NCBI GenBank assembly: GCA_024811115.1 | Contig: JAKOGH010000722.1 | Location: 417,875-481,874, forward strand | From: Terana coerulea | Lineage: Eukaryota > Basidiomycota > Agaricomycetes > Polyporales > Phanerochaetaceae | Length of the DNA stretch: 64,000 nt | Direction: 5' to 3' | In this document: piece by piece, positions 1-12,778 of the stretch | Position numbering within the stretch: the first letter of the stretch is position 1 | Layout: each line of letters starts with the position of its first letter | Program-made: the position numbers and the translations under genes | Notes under the pieces: generated by a model | The model's input: the letters and a program-made list of their open reading frames with translations, nothing else | Told to the model about the DNA's origin: nothing | The model's database searches: none

Positions 1-4
1 GCTA

Positions 5-494
5 GCGAGTACAAGGGATTTCCGAGAAACAGTGGAACATGGGCCGCTATTCGGAGCGCATTTTTGCGCAATTAGGATACGTAGGGCGGAGAAGTCCATT
101 GGTGGCGGATAGGAGAAACTTCAACGCACTCTCAAAGACACTCAGCAACCTAGACAATCCCAGTTCGGATGTGAGCCCCCTCATACTTTGCAATCTATCG
201 AAGGGCGAGTACATAAGGGGCGACGCCGTCGGCGACCTTAGCAAACGGACTGAGATGACAGTTGACCTAGGGCATGTTTTGCTGTCTCGCATCTCATGGT
301 CGAGCAGCTATACATGCGCCATGCACCGCCACATTTCCGAAAAGCTATGCCAGGGTTCTTGGTCGGGCGATCGGTTCGAGGTCACAACCCATGAGCAAAT
401 GAAGCAAGGTGTCGATTGGAAGGATGTTACGGAAGAAGCTGTGCAATGGTTGCGCGATATCTACGAGGCGGACTTTGGTGCTCTGGATGACTAG
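5..494 (+). CDS. F-box-like family protein, C-terminal part (copy 1, cut by window edge)
   Basis: About 160 residues run to a stop at 492-494. The frame is closed by a TAG at 3-5, which fits an intron acceptor (gctag) just before the visible exon, so the 5' part lies outside the window. The protein carries the signature shared with three other copies here (12.8-14.0, 14.4-15.5 and 42.0-43.0 kb): LCNLSKGEYIRGDAV, then DLGHVLLSRISWS, then a GSWSGDRFEV block and a WKDVTEEAVQWLRDI tail. The N-terminal F-box-like segment seen in the other copies is missing only because of the edge. Function is unknown; F-box proteins usually recruit substrates to SCF ubiquitin ligases, but that role is inferred. 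Confidence 0.6.
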
Positions 495-918
495 GTGACG
501 CAAATATACAAAATGCGCTCCTTGAAAATGCTGCTCATAGCCTATTGGATATTGTTTCCCTGAATATTAATGCTCGCTGTATCAATATCCGCCAGCTTGT
601 CCGAGGCAGCTTTGTGGCGTGGGAATGTTGTGTTTGATAGCGCTTGACTCAAACTGTCTGAGTCGGGGTTGATCTCGAACCTCACAGTGCATGCTTCACA
701 TACATGTCGCTGGCTCAATGTCCTCTTCGTCAGGCAGCGAAATGTACTCTGCTGGTTTCTTTTTTTTTCAACCTCAGTATTGTCTATCCGCTGCAAATTT
801 CAATTTCCCTGGCCCTACTACAACTCGACTGTCTCAGGCATTCGAATTCATCTACTTGTTCACGTAGTCAATCAGTCTGTCTTCTGCCCTCCATTCCTTA
901 CCACACATGATGTACACG
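495..918. other. Intergenic, nothing recognised
   Basis: This stretch lies between the 3' end of the F-box-like gene and the 3' end of QNS1. It holds only short unsupported ORFs on both strands; I see no RNA gene or repeat. Confidence 0.5.
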
Positions 919-3900
919 TTATACAGCTTTCTTATCGCGCGCCTCATCCGCGGAGTGCGTGCTGCGGTCGGGAAGGCTTGCCGCGACAGCGTCGATCTTA
1001 CGGAATTGCCATGGGAAGCGAGAAGGGTAGAGGAATGGCCTCAGGTCAAACCCTGGGGAGAATTGGTCGGCGTAAGCTATCAAAAAAACCTTGAGTGAGC
1101 CTACTGTTATCGTCCGGGCTGTATTGTTCCTAATAATACGCGTAGGTTAGAATGTCGCACAAAGGCATGATGCTACGTGAACACTCACGGCGTGATACGA
1201 AGGCGTCAACGTCGTCATCTTATGCCTATTCCTTGCATATTCGAAGAAGAAGTGCTTGACCTTCTCCGCGACCTTAAGCAGCTCTTGTCAGCTTTTCTGA
1301 ATCACATGTACCCGTGCTAACAGACGTACCTGAACAGGCGACAGAAAAGATCCCCACTGGTGAACAAGCTTCGTGAACATGCTGTACGGCCCACACTTGT
1401 CCACCTTGCGCAGCCGGCCGAAGACGGAGAGTTCGTCGTAGGTCATGCCCATATCGGCCTCGTCCGCTTGCACGTAGGTCTCGGTGATCGGCTCCAGCTC
1501 CGCAGTGGGGACGGCATCCAAGAAGCTGATTCAGGTGTCAGCTAGCCGTGGATGACAACGACAGATGAGGGCTGACCTTCGCAAGATTGGAAGCTCGAAA
1601 GCACCTTCGGCATATGCTATGAACTTCTTCAAGTCGGTTTTGCTGATTGCACCGATGGGATTGATGTCAGCTATGCGTATATAATGAGTACCACATCGCA
1701 TTCCATGATGCAGCTTCGCAAGCTTACCTGAAGAACAGTCGTACTTGGTCAAATATCCACGCAAGCTAGCGCAGAGCTAAATGAGCCTTTGAAATGAAGT
1801 TTGAGGCGCATATACCCACCTTTCATCGACATTGGCACTGCCCAGGACTAACAAACCGCCGTTGCGGCCTCGCACCCAGGGCAAGAGCTGAGCAAACAAA
1901 TACGCAATTACCATGCGCAAACGTGCCTGTATATTTTGCAATGCAAGGTTCTCTGCGTTTGACCCGCCATGGGCGCGGAATTGGGGTTTAATACCAGTGA
2001 CCATCCCGAACAGGCTCCGCACCGCAGTGACGACGGTGTCCATGTTCAGATCCGTGTGGTAGCTATGTGTACCAAAGGCAGATAAATCAGTTTAGTGGGG
2101 AGGGTGCGAGCGCGAGACTATGTAAGAGGATACTTACGCGCCGATGGCTTCTGCTAGATCTTTCGCCCGTTTCCGTGTCTCTGCGCTTGAATTCTCGGTT
2201 CCCATGTAGCAAGTGTGAAAGATGCGGTGGGAGAACTCGCGCGGGTCGGTAGGGAGGTAGTCTAAATCCTCTGCTAGACCGGCGATGCGACGTGCATCTG
2301 CTATGACCTGTCCATCTGGTACAACACAAGTAATCTCAGAGAAATAACGCTCTAACTGGTGATGAGGAAGGCCATACCTCCGCGCTGTGCAGCTTCTGCA
2401 ACGAGTCTGCACATCGAGTATACGATAACAGAAGTGGCGCAACTATCGATGCCTCCGCTAAGTGGGATGAAGTAGCCTTGCGTGCGAGACCGGCGGAGAT
2501 AGTCCCAGAGCCAACAGGCGGGGCCCAGTCTACATCAATGTAAAAATTGCGCCAAACGCTCCTCGATATGCTTCAGTACTCACGCGATCTCCTCCTCCGG
2601 TCGATGATATTTCGGCTCATAATCATGCAAAATCAAATCCTCCAGGTCTCGAACACTATCGAACTTGCCCGCGGACAGCGCGAAGTCGACCTCGATGCGA
2701 TGGTAACGATCAGCTTGTGCCGCCTGCATATTCCTGCTCGCGACGGCGCGGTGGGCACGCACGTCCTCGAGGTCGACTGTCGCGCTGACGACCTCAACGT
2801 CGTTCAGTGAGAACTGGCTACCCTGCGCAATCACTTTCCCATTCATGGCAATCATGGCGCAGCCGTCGTAGTAGAGCCGATCGCCGTCACAGCCTTGTTG
2901 GTTTGCGTAGAGGTAAATCCCGCCAAGCTACAACCGTTAAGTTCAGAAGTCGCTGCTGCTGGAGAGCAGGCTTACCTTCAGGGTGGCCTCCTTAATAAGC
3001 TCGACACGGGTGTATAGCTTGCGAAGCTCGTGGTGGCTGCCGCTGGAATTTGTGAAAATCTCAACGCCATCGAGGCCCATGAGAATGTGTGGGCTTGGAC
3101 AAGTCAGCACAATGCCCGTAAGGATCAGTTTAACAGCTACCTTGCTGGGGTGAACAACTCCTCGCACATTTCCACACCAATACATGTGTCAACCGTGCTC
3201 ACAACTGCATCGCCGAACGGAACTTTAGTCTTTCATCAGTGATAAGTAAACTACATTCACTAATGACTATTTTGACTGACCTGGCTAGTGACGGTATGAA
3301 TGATTCTCGGCAGATAATGGTCCTCGACCTGACGATGTTTTGCCCACGGCGTAAAGTATCGCATCTCTCTATAGTTACCATTGTTGGCCAGCCACATTTT
3401 CGGCCGAATGAGCAAGATCTGTTTATTGTACACGATGATACGGCAGTTGTAGATGACGTTCTTGTGCACGACAGGCCTTCAATTCAATGTTAATCGTCGT
3501 CGTATAGAAAACTCAGTTCGTAGCGATAGAGTGTACGTACATTCCAATGTCGCATAGAATCCCTTGAGCCTCCTCGGATTCGAGGATCTTGGCAAGTACT
3601 TCCCATGAGTGCAAGATGGTGTCGCCTGCATTGTGCGGAAGTGAGATAAGTAGTGGAGACACAATTGCAAAGACCATGTCAGACCTTCGAGGAAGTGATC
3701 CAAGCAGCCGTAACCCCTGACTTACATCAAATATCAATTTCAATGACCAGAAATGCACCAACTCACGGTATCTCGAGCTCTGGGCCAACCCTCAAGGTCG
3801 CTCCCCGCTCTTTGGCAATACGGATACTCTGAAGGATACGCTCAAGATTTCCCTGTCGACTCAAAGTCATCAGTGTTGAAGTTACGCAATCTACGAGAGA

Positions 3901-4067
3901 CATACATCGAAGTCCAAAGCCCACTGGTTTAGCGAGCTGGAACGGCCCCGTCAAAATCCAGCCTCGACGATAAGCGATATATGTTCACCATCTGTCATGG
4001 CTTGAGTAAGATGCTTCAACCTTTTAAAATGTATCACTTACGTTGCAACAGTTATTAGATGGCCCAT
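919..4067 (-). CDS. QNS1: Glutamine-dependent NAD(+) synthetase
   Basis: This enzyme makes NAD+ from deamido-NAD, ATP and glutamine in the last step of NAD synthesis. The N-terminal glutaminase (nitrilase fold) begins MGHLITVAT, then LNQWALDF and [10 protein letters not shown] (catalytic Glu), [14 protein letters not shown] (catalytic Lys) and MCEELFTPA with the catalytic Cys codon near 3164-3166. The C-terminal synthetase has the ATP-pyrophosphatase loop [12 protein letters not shown] near 2440-2465, then [49 protein letters not shown] and the typical end [13 protein letters not shown]. The last introns are deduced: a 25-nt exon at 1105-1129 encodes EQYSPDDN, joined to [15 protein letters not shown] before the stop at 919-921. 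The start at 4067 is chosen because its exon ends in a clean GTAAGT donor and matches the family N terminus. Many short introns; no frame lesion noticed. Head to head with ACC1. Confidence 0.93.
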
Positions 4068-4555
4068 TCTGTGCCAGAATCCGACTTCAGTCCTGCAAGG
4101 ATGCAAATCCTCTGGAAGGAATTCTAGTGGACGGGCTATGGCTGCCTAGATGGCATCACCTCCGTTCCCGATATGGGCAACGGATCAACGGACCTCGGAC
4201 GTGCCTCAATTTCGACTGCATAGAATGGGGACAACAACCCTGGGTTCGAACACCCCACCAGCCATTTTCTTTACGTCAAATTCCCCAAATCCATGTCTAC
4301 ACGCTGTCTGAAGATTGTACATCTTTGCCTGACGTCGTCTTCGTGTGTGCCACGCTTTGATTTCGAGCGAGTGGGACCCCAGGGATCATTGATTTCGTGA
4401 ATGGGTTTACATAAGCGCCCTAGTGCATGTGTTGGGGATCCCCAGCTTGCATCTTTTAAAGAGCTCTGCTGTCCGCTGACGCTCTCTTCAACTCTTTCCC
4501 TCTTCCTAAAGGGCGAAATCTTTGTTGGTTTCACCCTTCCTACGACAACGACGAG
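4068..4555. promoter_or_regulatory. Divergent promoter region QNS1 / ACC1
   Basis: These 488 bp separate the start codons of QNS1 (leftward) and ACC1 (rightward), so both promoters must lie here. A pyrimidine-rich tract (about 4480-4550) precedes the ACC1 start, common in fungal promoters and 5' leaders. I see no convincing TATA box or named factor site. Confidence 0.6.
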
Positions 4556-7500
4556 ATGGCGACCTACGACCACTCGAAAGTCGCCCACTTCATCGGTCAG
4601 TCCTCACGCGCTTAAGCTTACACTCTAAGCTAATGAGACTCGTAACGGCACAGGCGGAAATTCCTTAGACAAGGCTCCTACTGGGCCTGTGGCAAGTTTT
4701 GTCAAATCCCATGGCGGACACACTGTCATAACGAAGGTGAGCATATCGCTGTCGTTGGAATGGACGGGAGGGGCTTTTGGGGTTGGGCGGGATGCAGGCG
4801 GCGCATGAGGCATGGGCGGACGACGAGAACGACCTCCGTACAGCATCGGCTAAACCTGGTTGCCTTCGAGCGCCTCCTTGACACGTAAAACTGCTCTCTG
4901 CACGGACCCGAGTCCTGTGTTCGCTGTTCGCCCAAGCGGATAGCAGTTAGCACCGAACTGGTTCTCGGAAGGACGCAGAGCTCAATGTCCAGGGTGTAAA
5001 CCCACCTATGTCTCCTGCGTTGTAGATAGCTTGATGGGAATTTTCACTGACGGTTCCTCTTTGCCTAGGTTCTCATAGCAAACAACGGTTCGTCGCCCGC
5101 AAACACTTCGAGAGCTGGACTGACGTCTATAAATTACAGGTATTGCGGCTGTCAAGGAAATCCGTTCGATCCGACAATGGAGCTATGAAATGTTTGGCAC
5201 AGAACGCGCCGTCGAGTTCACCGTTATGGCGACACCGGAAGACTTGAAGGTCAACGCGGAATATATTCGTATGGCCGACCGATACATTGAAGTCCCTGGG
5301 GGTACGAATAATAACAACTACGCCAACGTCGATCTCATTGTCGACGTCGCCGAACGCGCGGGCGTGCACGCTGTATGGGCCGGATGGGGTCACGCGTCAG
5401 AGAACCCCCGCCTTCCCGAGACTCTGGCCGCCAACAAGATCGTCTTCATTGGCCCACCGGGCAGCGCGATGCGCAGCCTTGGCGACAAGATTTCCAGCAC
5501 CATCGTCGCGCAGAGTGCCAATGTGCCCACCATGCCCTGGTCCGGCACCGGCATCTCGGATACCGTCCTGTCCGAGCAGGGATTCGTCACCGTCGCCGAC
5601 GACGTCTATCGCAAGGCCTGCGTCACTACTGTTGAGGAAGGTCTCGAGCGCGCAGAGGAGATTGGGTGGCCGGTCATGATCAAGGCGTCCGAGGGCGGAG
5701 GAGGCAAGGGTATCCGCAAGGTCGAAGCCCCAGAAGCGTTCAAGAACGCCTTCAATGCCGTCTCTGGCGAGATCCCAGGTGAACTGATTATATCACCACT
5801 ATTGGGAAACAACTAACATACTTACACGCAGGCTCTCCAATTTTCATCATGAAGCTCGCTGGCCAAGCGAGGCACTTGGAGGTCCAGCTGCTGGCTGATC
5901 AATACGGCAACGCGATTTCGCTTTTCGGACGTGATTGCTCCGTTCAGAGGCGGCACCAGAAGATTATCGAGGAAGCTCCGGTCACCATTGCGAAGGAAGA
6001 CACGTTCGGCGAAATGGAGCGTGCCGCGGTACGTCTGGCGAAGTTGGTCGGATACGTTAGTGCCGGAACTGTGGAATGTGAGTGGCAAGGGAATTTTGAG
6101 TGGATATATGCGTACTAAACGTTGTCTTCAGATCTCTACAGCCACGCTGATGACGTGTTCCACTTCCTCGAACTGAACCCTCGTCTGCAAGTCGAGCATC
6201 CGACGACCGAGATGGTCTCTGGTGTCAACCTTCCCGCCGCTCAGCTTCAAGTCGCCATGGGCATCCCCCTCCACCGTATCCGACACATCCGCCAGCTCTA
6301 CGGCGTCGACCCGCACGGCTCGTCCGAGGTCGACTTCGACATGGTCAACCCCGACGCCAGCAAGCTGCAACGCCGGCCGCGCCCCAAGGGCCACGTCGTC
6401 GCAGTCCGTATCACCGCCGAGAACCCCGACGCCGGGTTCAAGCCCTCGTCCGGTGCACTCCAGGAGCTCAACTTCCGCTCGAGTACAAACGTGTGGGGAT
6501 ACTTCTCCGTCGGTACCGCGGGAGGTCTGCATGAGTTTGCGGACTCGCAATTTGGTCATATTTTCGCATACGGCGAGGACCGAGGCGAGAGTCGCAAGAA
6601 CATGGTTGTCGCACTCAAGGAGCTTAGCATTCGTGGCGACTTTAGGACGACCGTCGAATACCTCATCAAGCTATTGGAGTTGCAGGCGTTTGAGGAGAAC
6701 ACTATCACTACCGGTTGGCTGGACTCGCTCATCAGCGAGAAACTCACCGCAGAGCGTCCAGATGCCACTCTGGCAGTTATTTGCGGTGCCGCGACGAAGG
6801 CGCATCTCGCGTCTGAGGCAAGCTGGGGCGAGTACAAGCGCATTCTTGACAAGGGTCAGGTGCCGTCGAAGGACGTCCTCAAGACCGTGTTCGGCATCGA
6901 CTTCATCTACGAGAATACCCGTTACTCCTTCACCGCGACCCGTTCCTCGATGACGCTATGGACTTTCTACCTCAACGGCGGGCGTACGCTCGTTGGTGCG
7001 CGGCCCCTTGCCGACGGCGGCCTCTTGGTGTTGCTCGACGGCAAGAGCCACTCGGTGTACTGGCGTGAGGAGGTCGGCGCTCTGCGTGTCATGGTAGACC
7101 AGAAGACGTGCCTGATTGAGCAGGAGAACGACCCGACGCAGCTGCGCAGTCCCTCTCCCGGTAAGCTCATCAGGTTCCTCGTGGACAGCGGTGACCACAT
7201 CCAGGCCGGTGAGCCGTACGCTGAGATTGAGGTTCGTCTATTTTGTGCCAATAGCGTGTATGCAAGCTGATGACGAGCAATGCGTCTCCAGGTCATGAAG
7301 ATGTACATGCCTCTTGTGGCTTCCGAGGACGGCATCGTCCAGTTTGTCAAGCAACCCGGTGTCAGCCTGGAACCTAGCGACATTCTTGGTATTCTTACTC
7401 TTGACGACCCCGCTCGTGTCAAGCATGCCAAACCCTTTGAAGGTCTACTACCAGCAATGGGTAACCCAGCCGTTACCGGGTCCAAGCCCCATCAGCGCCT

Positions 7501-10500
7501 CGCGTACAACATGGGCATCCTCAACGACATTCTCGACGGCTTCGACAACCAGGCGATCATGGCATCAACGCTCAAGGACCTGCTCACCGTCCTCAACGAC
7601 CCGGAGCTGCCGTTCTCGCAGACGTCGTCCGTACTCGCGGCCCTCTCGGGGCGCATGCCACAGAAGCTCGAAGACGCAATTCGCGCGACGATCGAGGCCG
7701 CAAGGGCGAAGGGCGAGGGCGTCGAGTTCCCGGCGTCGCGGATCAAGCGCATCCTCGAGCAGTTTGAGCAGGACAACGTGCGCCTCCAAGACCGCGCGAT
7801 GTTCCACACGCAGCTTGCGGCCGTTTTCGACGTCGTCGAGCGCTTCCAGGGCGGGCTGAAGCTGCACACGGTCGAGACGCTTGCGGCGCTGCTCGCAAAG
7901 TACGAGCAGACGGAGAAGCTTTTCGGCGGCAGCATCGAGGCGCGGGTGCTCATGCTTCGCGAGGAGCACAAAGACAACCTCGACAAGGTCGCGGGGCTTG
8001 TACTGAGCCATATCATGGCGAACCGCAAGGGGAAGCTCGTGATGGCCATCCTGGATCATGTGAAGAATAGCGGATCGACCGTGAGCAACCCGGACAGCAA
8101 GCTCTATCAAGCATTGCAGGGCCTTGCGAGCTTGGAGAACAGGTGCGTTTGCATGCATTGATGGAATGTGAAGACCACACTGACAAGCGGTTGGGAATAG
8201 GTCGTCTACTCAGGTCGCTCTGAGGGCCCGGGAGGTGCTCATTGCGTGCCAGATGCCGTCGTACGACGAGCGGAAGACGCAGATGGAGAGCATCTTGAAG
8301 TCGTCGGTCACGAACAGCTACTATGGCGAGCAGGGCGCAGATACCAGGTACGTTTTTGCACGTATTATGCAAGGTAACGCATTGATCGTCTTGTTAGGGT
8401 TCCTTCAACTGAGGTGCTACGCGAGCTTGTCGACTCGAGATACACTGTATACGATGTCCTCCCAACCTTCTTCAGCCATAATGACCCCTGGGTGTCGCTG
8501 GGTACGCCTATGACCGGTTGTTGCTCGATGGTTTGAGCTGACATCTCAAATAGCCGCTCTCGATGTCTACGTGCGTCGCGCTTACCGCGCGTACTCTCTT
8601 CTATCAATCGACTACGAGGAAGCGGACAACTTGGACGACAGTGACAACCCCAGTGCAGTTTGGTGGAGATTTAACCTAGGCCAGTCGCGTTCACCTCCAG
8701 CAACGCCCATGATCCGCAGGGAGTAAGTCCAGGATTTTTGCACTGCGCCAGTCGAATAGGTCTTAACAGAAATTACTTAGAGAGCCTCCTCGTCGGCAAG
8801 CATCCGTGAGCGACCTGAGCTATGTTCTCAACAGTCAGCAGAAGCAACCTCTCCGGACTGGCTCACTCGCATCCTTCTCGGACTTCGCCAGCCTATCTCG
8901 CGGGTTCAACCGCATCGCAGAGATGCTCCCCACCTTCGATGCCTCCGAGTACCGCCAGCGCTATGGCGACAACCAGCCGCCAAATGTCCTCTACTACGCC
9001 TTGCGAATCTTCGATCCCAAGAACGACATGAGCGAAGGCGAGTGGTACAAGAAGATCATCGAGCTCGTTAACAGTAAGAAGGCGGTGCTCACTCAGCGCG
9101 GCGTGCGTCGTGTCTCCATCCTCATCTGTCGTCCTGGCCAGTACCCGTTGTATTTCACCCTGCGCGAGATGGGCGGCAACTGGGACGAGGAGCAGGCGAT
9201 TCGTCACATCGAGCCCGCGCTTGCGTTCCAACTTGAGCTCAGCCGTCTCTCCAACTACCACCTCACGCCGTGCTTTACCGACAGCAAGCAGCTGCACATA
9301 TATCACGCTGTCGCGCGCGAGAACCAGCTTGACAACCGGTTCTTCATCCGTGCCCTCGTTCGTCCTGGGCGCATCCGTGGCAACATCAACATGGCGCAGT
9401 ACCTCATCTCCGAGACAGATCGCCTCGTTACCAGCATCCTCGACGCTCTCGAGCTCGTCAGTGCGAAGCAGCGCAACGCCGATACGAACCACATCTTCAT
9501 CAACTTCATCTACAACTTGTCTGTCACCTACGAGGACGTGCTCGAGGCCATCTCTGGCTTCGTCGAGCGGCACGGCAAGCGACTGTGGCGTCTGCACGTC
9601 ACCGGCTCGGAGATCCGCATTGTGCTCGAGGACAACGAGGGCAATGTCACGCCCTTGCGCTGCGTCATCGAGAATGTCTCCGGCTTCATCGTCAACTTCC
9701 ATAGCTACCAGGAGATCACCACGGACAAGGGCACGACCATCCTCAAGTCCATCGGCGAGAAGGGACCGCTGCACATGCAGCCTGTGCACTACGCATACCC
9801 CACCAAGGAGTCGCTCCAGCCAAAGCGGTACCAGGCCCACGTCATCGGCACGACCTACGTCTACGACTTCCCCGAGCTGTTCTCGAAGGCCCTTAGCAAT
9901 GTCTGGCAGAAGGCCAAGCGTCTTCGGCCGTCGTTGTCCCTGCCGAAGAAGGTGCTCGAGTCGAAGGAGCTGATCATGGACGAGAACGACCAGCTACAGG
10001 AGCTCGACCGTGCGCCGGGCAACAATAGTTGCGGTATGGTCGGCTGGGTCTTCACCCTCAGGACGCCCGAGTACCCGCAAGGTCGCCGTATCGTCGTGAT
10101 CGCGAACGACATCACCTACAAGATCGGCTCCTTCGGTCCTGAAGAGGACCAGTTCTTCTACCTTGCATCTGAGTACGCTCGCGACCATGGCATGCCCCGC
10201 GTCTACCTCTCGGCGAACTCTGGCGCTCGCATTGGCCTCGCCGAAGAGGTCATGAACCTGTTTTCCTGCGCGTGGAACGATGCTGCTCATCCGGAGAAGG
10301 GCATCGAATACATCTACCTCACCCACGAGAACTTCCTCAAGCTCCAGGAGAAGGCGGCGACGTCTGTTCGTACCGTCGAGATCGAGGTTGGGGGCGAGCG
10401 CCGCCACAAGATCACCGACATCATCGGTATGCAAGACGGCCTCGGTGTCGAGTGTCTCAAGGGCTCCGGTCTGATTGCTGGTGAGACTTCGCGGGCGTAC

Positions 10501-12188
10501 GACGACATCTTCACCATCACCCTCGTCACGGCGCGGTCGGTCGGTATCGGCGCTTACCTCGTTCGTCTCGGGCAGCGCGCTGTTCAGGTCGAAGGCCAAC
10601 CCATAATCCTTACTGGCGCTTCCGCACTCAACAAGGTTCTCGGTCGTGAGGTCTACACCTCGAACTTGCAGCTTGGCGGCACCCAAATCATGTACAAGAA
10701 CGGCGTGTCCCACCTTACCGCAAGCAGCGACTTGGAGGGCGCGACGCACATCCTTCAATGGCTGTCGTACGTACCTGAGATCAAGGGCAGTCCCCTTCCC
10801 GTTCTGGAGACTGGCGACACCTGGGATCGTGACATCGGCTACTACCCACCGAAGGGCCCCTACGATCCGAGATGGTTCATCGAGGGCAAGACCGACGAGG
10901 CGACAGGCGACTATTTGTCCGGCTTCTTCGACAATGGAACGTTCCAGGAGACTCTCAGCGGTTGGGCCCAGACGGTCGTTGTCGGCCGTGCCCGCCTTGG
11001 CGGCATCCCCATGGGTGTCATCTCTGTTGAGACTCGCACCATTGAGCGCATTGTTCCCGCCGACCCCGCCAACCCGACGTCGTTTGAGCAGCGCATCATG
11101 GAAGCTGGGCAGGTCTGGTACCCCAAACTCGGCGTACAAGACGGCCCAGGCGATCTTCGACTTCAACCGGGAGGGCCTCCCGTTGATCATCTTCGCGAAC
11201 TGGCGAGGGTTCTCCGGAGGTCAGCAGGACATGTACGACGAGATCCTCAAGCAGGGCTCCAAGATCGTCGACGGCTTGTCCAGCTACAAGCAGCCCGTCT
11301 TCGTCTACATCGTGCCCAACGGCGAGCTTCGCGGCGGAGCCTTCGTCGTCCTGGATCCCTCGATCAACTCGGCGCAGATGGAGATGTACGCGGACGAGGA
11401 GGCCCGCGCTGGTGTCCTCGAGCCCGAGGGTGTCGTCGAGATCAAGCTGCGTCGCGACAAGATCCTCCGCCTCATGGAGCGCCTCGACCCGACGTATGCA
11501 TCCCTGAAGAAGGACAGCACGGACACCGCATCGTCAGCTGAGGAACGTGCCGTCGCAATCGAGGAGCTCGACAGGCGTGAGCAGCTGTTGCAGCCCGCCT
11601 ACAAGCAGATCGCACTGCTCTACGCAGACCTTCATGAGTGAGCCTATTATCGCTTCGTTGTCATGCGCTTTACTGACGAATCTACTAGTCGTACTGGCCG
11701 AATGGAGGCCAAGGGCTGTGCCAAGTCAATGGTGTGGAAGGACGCTCGTCGTCGCTTCTACTGGGCCTTGCGCTCGAAGGTCGCTTGGTCATCGGCCATG
11801 GCGACGCTTGCGGACGCAAGTCCTGGCTCCGCCGTGGAGTACCGGACGGGCTTGCTGCAAAACCTCGCGCAGGTCAACGATCAGACCGACAGCCGTCAAG
11901 CCGCCGAGTCCCTCGAGTCCTTGGACCTCACTGCCACAGCCGCGCAGCTCAAGGCGGACCACCTTATGCGGAGCATGCTGGCGCTCGCACAGGAGGATCG
12001 CAAGGCGACCATCGACGGTCTCATCCGTCTTGTGAATAACCTGGAAGATGAGGAGAAGGCTGCGCTCATCAACGCTCTGCAAAACTCGACACGGTCACCA
12101 GGTACGTTTTCGAGCTTAATCTCACTGGAGATATCATCCTAATTATCTTGCATGTTTAGGCCCACCGTCATACTCCAATGCTTCATAG
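4556..12188 (+). CDS. ACC1: Acetyl-CoA carboxylase (multidomain), with one apparent +1 frameshift
   Basis: A cytosolic single-chain enzyme that carboxylates acetyl-CoA to malonyl-CoA, the committed step of fatty-acid synthesis. Order: biotin carboxylase (VLIANNG on a 19-nt exon at 5069-5087; ATP-grasp [11 protein letters not shown] near 5690; [17 protein letters not shown] near 6170), biotin carrier EVMKMYMPL with the biotinyl Lys codon at 7298-7300, the long fungal central region, then carboxyltransferase ([79 protein letters not shown]). The last intron joins NSTRSP to a short tail ending at 12186-12188. The reading frame changes at 11125-11127 (CCCCAAACTC): family homology runs unbroken across the site if one A is removed, whereas the literal frame stops at 11541. 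No intron fits there. Start chosen at [14 protein letters not shown], the family N terminus. Confidence 0.96.
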
Positions 12189-12778
12189 ATCGCTTTGTTT
12201 CTGTCGACGTCGTTTGCTATCGTGCTCCGGACATCCCTCTCGTATGTAATGGCTGTATAATCTCTGTAACGCTTTCTACTTTTCTCGTACCTCCCGCTTA
12301 CGCTTTGTAATTGGTTTTCAACATGATCAATCAGATGTTAGTCCTCGACTTCCAGGGATTCAGCGCAATGTTAGATCGTGTTATCTGAACTTCAAGCTTC
12401 AAGTCGAAATCGTCAGTGGCTTCGCTGCATCTTCGGGTGAAGCAGTCGGCTTGCAAGTGGCCACATCTTTCTCTGGCGTTTTCTAAAACTTCTCGCTAGA
12501 TGAAGAGGCGCATCCTATGCGTTTCATAATGACTGTCAAAGCAATGGGCATGCCCGCCACCTTGTGGTGTGGGAATGGGAAAGCATCCGAGGCACGTCGT
12601 CTACATTGCGAAATGATCTCACATGTCTGTAGCTCGATAAAGGCAAGATTACATGCATCGAAAGGCTTTAGCATCTCTTTCCGGAGACGTAGGCCAATGC
12701 AAGATCATTCTTGTTCTACGGCAGTATTCCGAATGGCATTGCATTAGACTTGCATTACTAGCAGCTTATCCTTATGGT
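12189..12778. other. ACC1 3' flank, convergent with F-box-like copy 2
   Basis: This is 3'-untranslated and intergenic sequence between two convergent genes. T-rich stretches just after the ACC1 stop fit a polyadenylation region. No supported ORF, repeat or RNA gene. Confidence 0.45.

Noticed and set aside
4130..4265. Box B-like GGTTCGAAC near 4247
   Set aside because: No box A at tRNA spacing and no acceptor stem; it lies in the QNS1/ACC1 promoter region.
11121..11130. Programmed +1 frameshift in ACC1
   Set aside because: No slippery or stimulatory signal is evident, and similar one-base slips occur in many unrelated genes of the window, so sequence error is simpler.
9994..11190. 398-codon open frame antisense to ACC1 (also 8893-9840)
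   Set aside because: It mirrors the GC-rich, codon-biased carboxyltransferase exon; long antisense frames are expected there and the translation shows no domain.
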